DNA of 64,000 nt from Arabidopsis thaliana. Its lineage: Eukaryota; Streptophyta; Magnoliopsida; Brassicales; Brassicaceae. Of this stretch, positions 63,542-64,000 are shown one piece after another. Location: assembly GCF_000001735.4 (NCBI RefSeq), contig NC_003076.8, positions 18,603,835-18,667,834 on the forward strand. The letters are read 5' to 3'. The position numbers and the translations under genes are program-made. The notes under the pieces were generated by a model. It was not told the origin of the DNA, ran no database searches, and saw nothing but the letters and a program-made list of their open reading frames with translations. Within the stretch, counting starts at the first letter, position 1. Every line of letters begins with the position of its first letter.

Positions 63542-64000
63542 GGGAATGTTCCACTATAAGACACTTTCAACGTAAGTTTAGACAATATAGACACTTTCTA
63601 AGTTAGAGGCACTTTTCTTTCTTTTTGAAGGAAAACTTGACTTTTATACCCCTTAACTAAAAAATCGAAAACAATAACTAAATATATATCTTAACCAAAC
63701 AATTAAAAAAACAAAAGAATTTAGATACGTAGTTATTAATATAGACCATTAGATTGAAAAGTAAAAATTAAGATCTATGGCTGAGATTAAAGACAATAAA
63801 TGGATTAATTTTTTGATGTTATAAATCTGATTAGAAAAAGGTATCTCTCTTCGTCTCTAGAACTAAATCTCTCTCTTTAAAAAAACAATCGTTTCTCCCT
63901 TTCTCCTTCCTGAAGATCGATTTTTCATAAATCCATAGTAGTTTAAAAAAGAAGCAGAGAGATGTTGAAAATCGTTTCTCATGGAATCAATCGATTATTC
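63542..64000. mobile_element. Left end of a second Mutator-like element, cut by the window edge
   Basis: GGGAATGTTCCACTATAAGA running into CACTTT matches the terminal repeat at 20931 at 21 of 26 positions. Subterminal sequence is also alike: repeated GACACTTT/GGCACTTTT, then a TTTATACCCCTT stretch against AATTTGCCCCTGAA in the first element. Sequence up to 64000 is interior. The other end and the target duplication are outside the window. Confidence 0.65.

Overview
The window looks like Arabidopsis thaliana nuclear DNA, and the gene order matches what I remember of the lower part of chromosome 5, around AT5G45860 to AT5G46025. This identification rests on recognising several genes whose spliced lengths agree with the known proteins: PYL11 (161 aa), PYL12 (159), SAG12 (346), ATG7 (697), CHLI2 (418), NUDT11 (222), RAC2/ROP7 (201) and WOX8 (325). 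It also fits the AT-rich intergenic DNA, short GT-AG introns, many (TA)n runs and small MITE-like elements. Exon borders were derived by hand from reading frame and splice signals, so single-base slips are possible.

Layout. 0.2-4.4 kb: tandem ABA receptor genes PYL11 and PYL12 (both -), each inside a longer duplicated block. 4.6-5.1 kb: a two-exon SCR-like cysteine-rich peptide gene (-). 6.1-7.2 kb: an Ole e 1-like pollen protein (-). 9.5-14.6 kb: SAG12 and ATG7 (both +), a senescence protease next to an autophagy E1. 15.6-16.0 kb: a defensin-like gene without a visible ATG. 16.6-20.8 kb: a GDSL lipase (-) and an IAH1-like SGNH esterase (+). 20.9-23.9 kb: a Mutator-like element. 24.3-26.8 kb: CHLI2 (+) and NUDT11 (-), convergent. 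30.3-36.5 kb: two convergent GDSL lipases. 38.2-38.4 kb: a foldback element. 39.9-41.9 kb: RAC2/ROP7. 45.1-46.9 kb: WOX8. 47.5-50.1 kb: a crooked-neck splicing factor. 50.5-52.5 kb: a three-domain jacalin lectin with three lesions. 52.8-57.4 kb: a rearranged WOX region with an inverted relic, a hAT-type MITE, diverged direct repeats and a truncated WOX gene. 58.0-58.6 kb: an RPW8-like relic and a lone zinc-finger exon. 59.2-60.8 kb: a PDAP1-like phosphoprotein (-). 61.4-62.3 kb: a degenerate Rab GTPase (-). From 63.5 kb: the end of another Mutator-like element.

The genes do not form one pathway. The main theme is local duplication and decay: PYL pairs, four GDSL/SGNH genes, WOX8 with two derivatives, cysteine-rich peptides, and decaying jacalin, Rab and RPW8 copies. 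The least expected structures are the inverted WOX relic (52.8-57.1 kb), the ATG-less defensin-like gene (15.6-16.0 kb), the repeated splice-donor sequence in RAC2, and the multiply broken jacalin gene. I found no CRISPR, operon or clearly new multi-gene system; none is expected in plant nuclear DNA.
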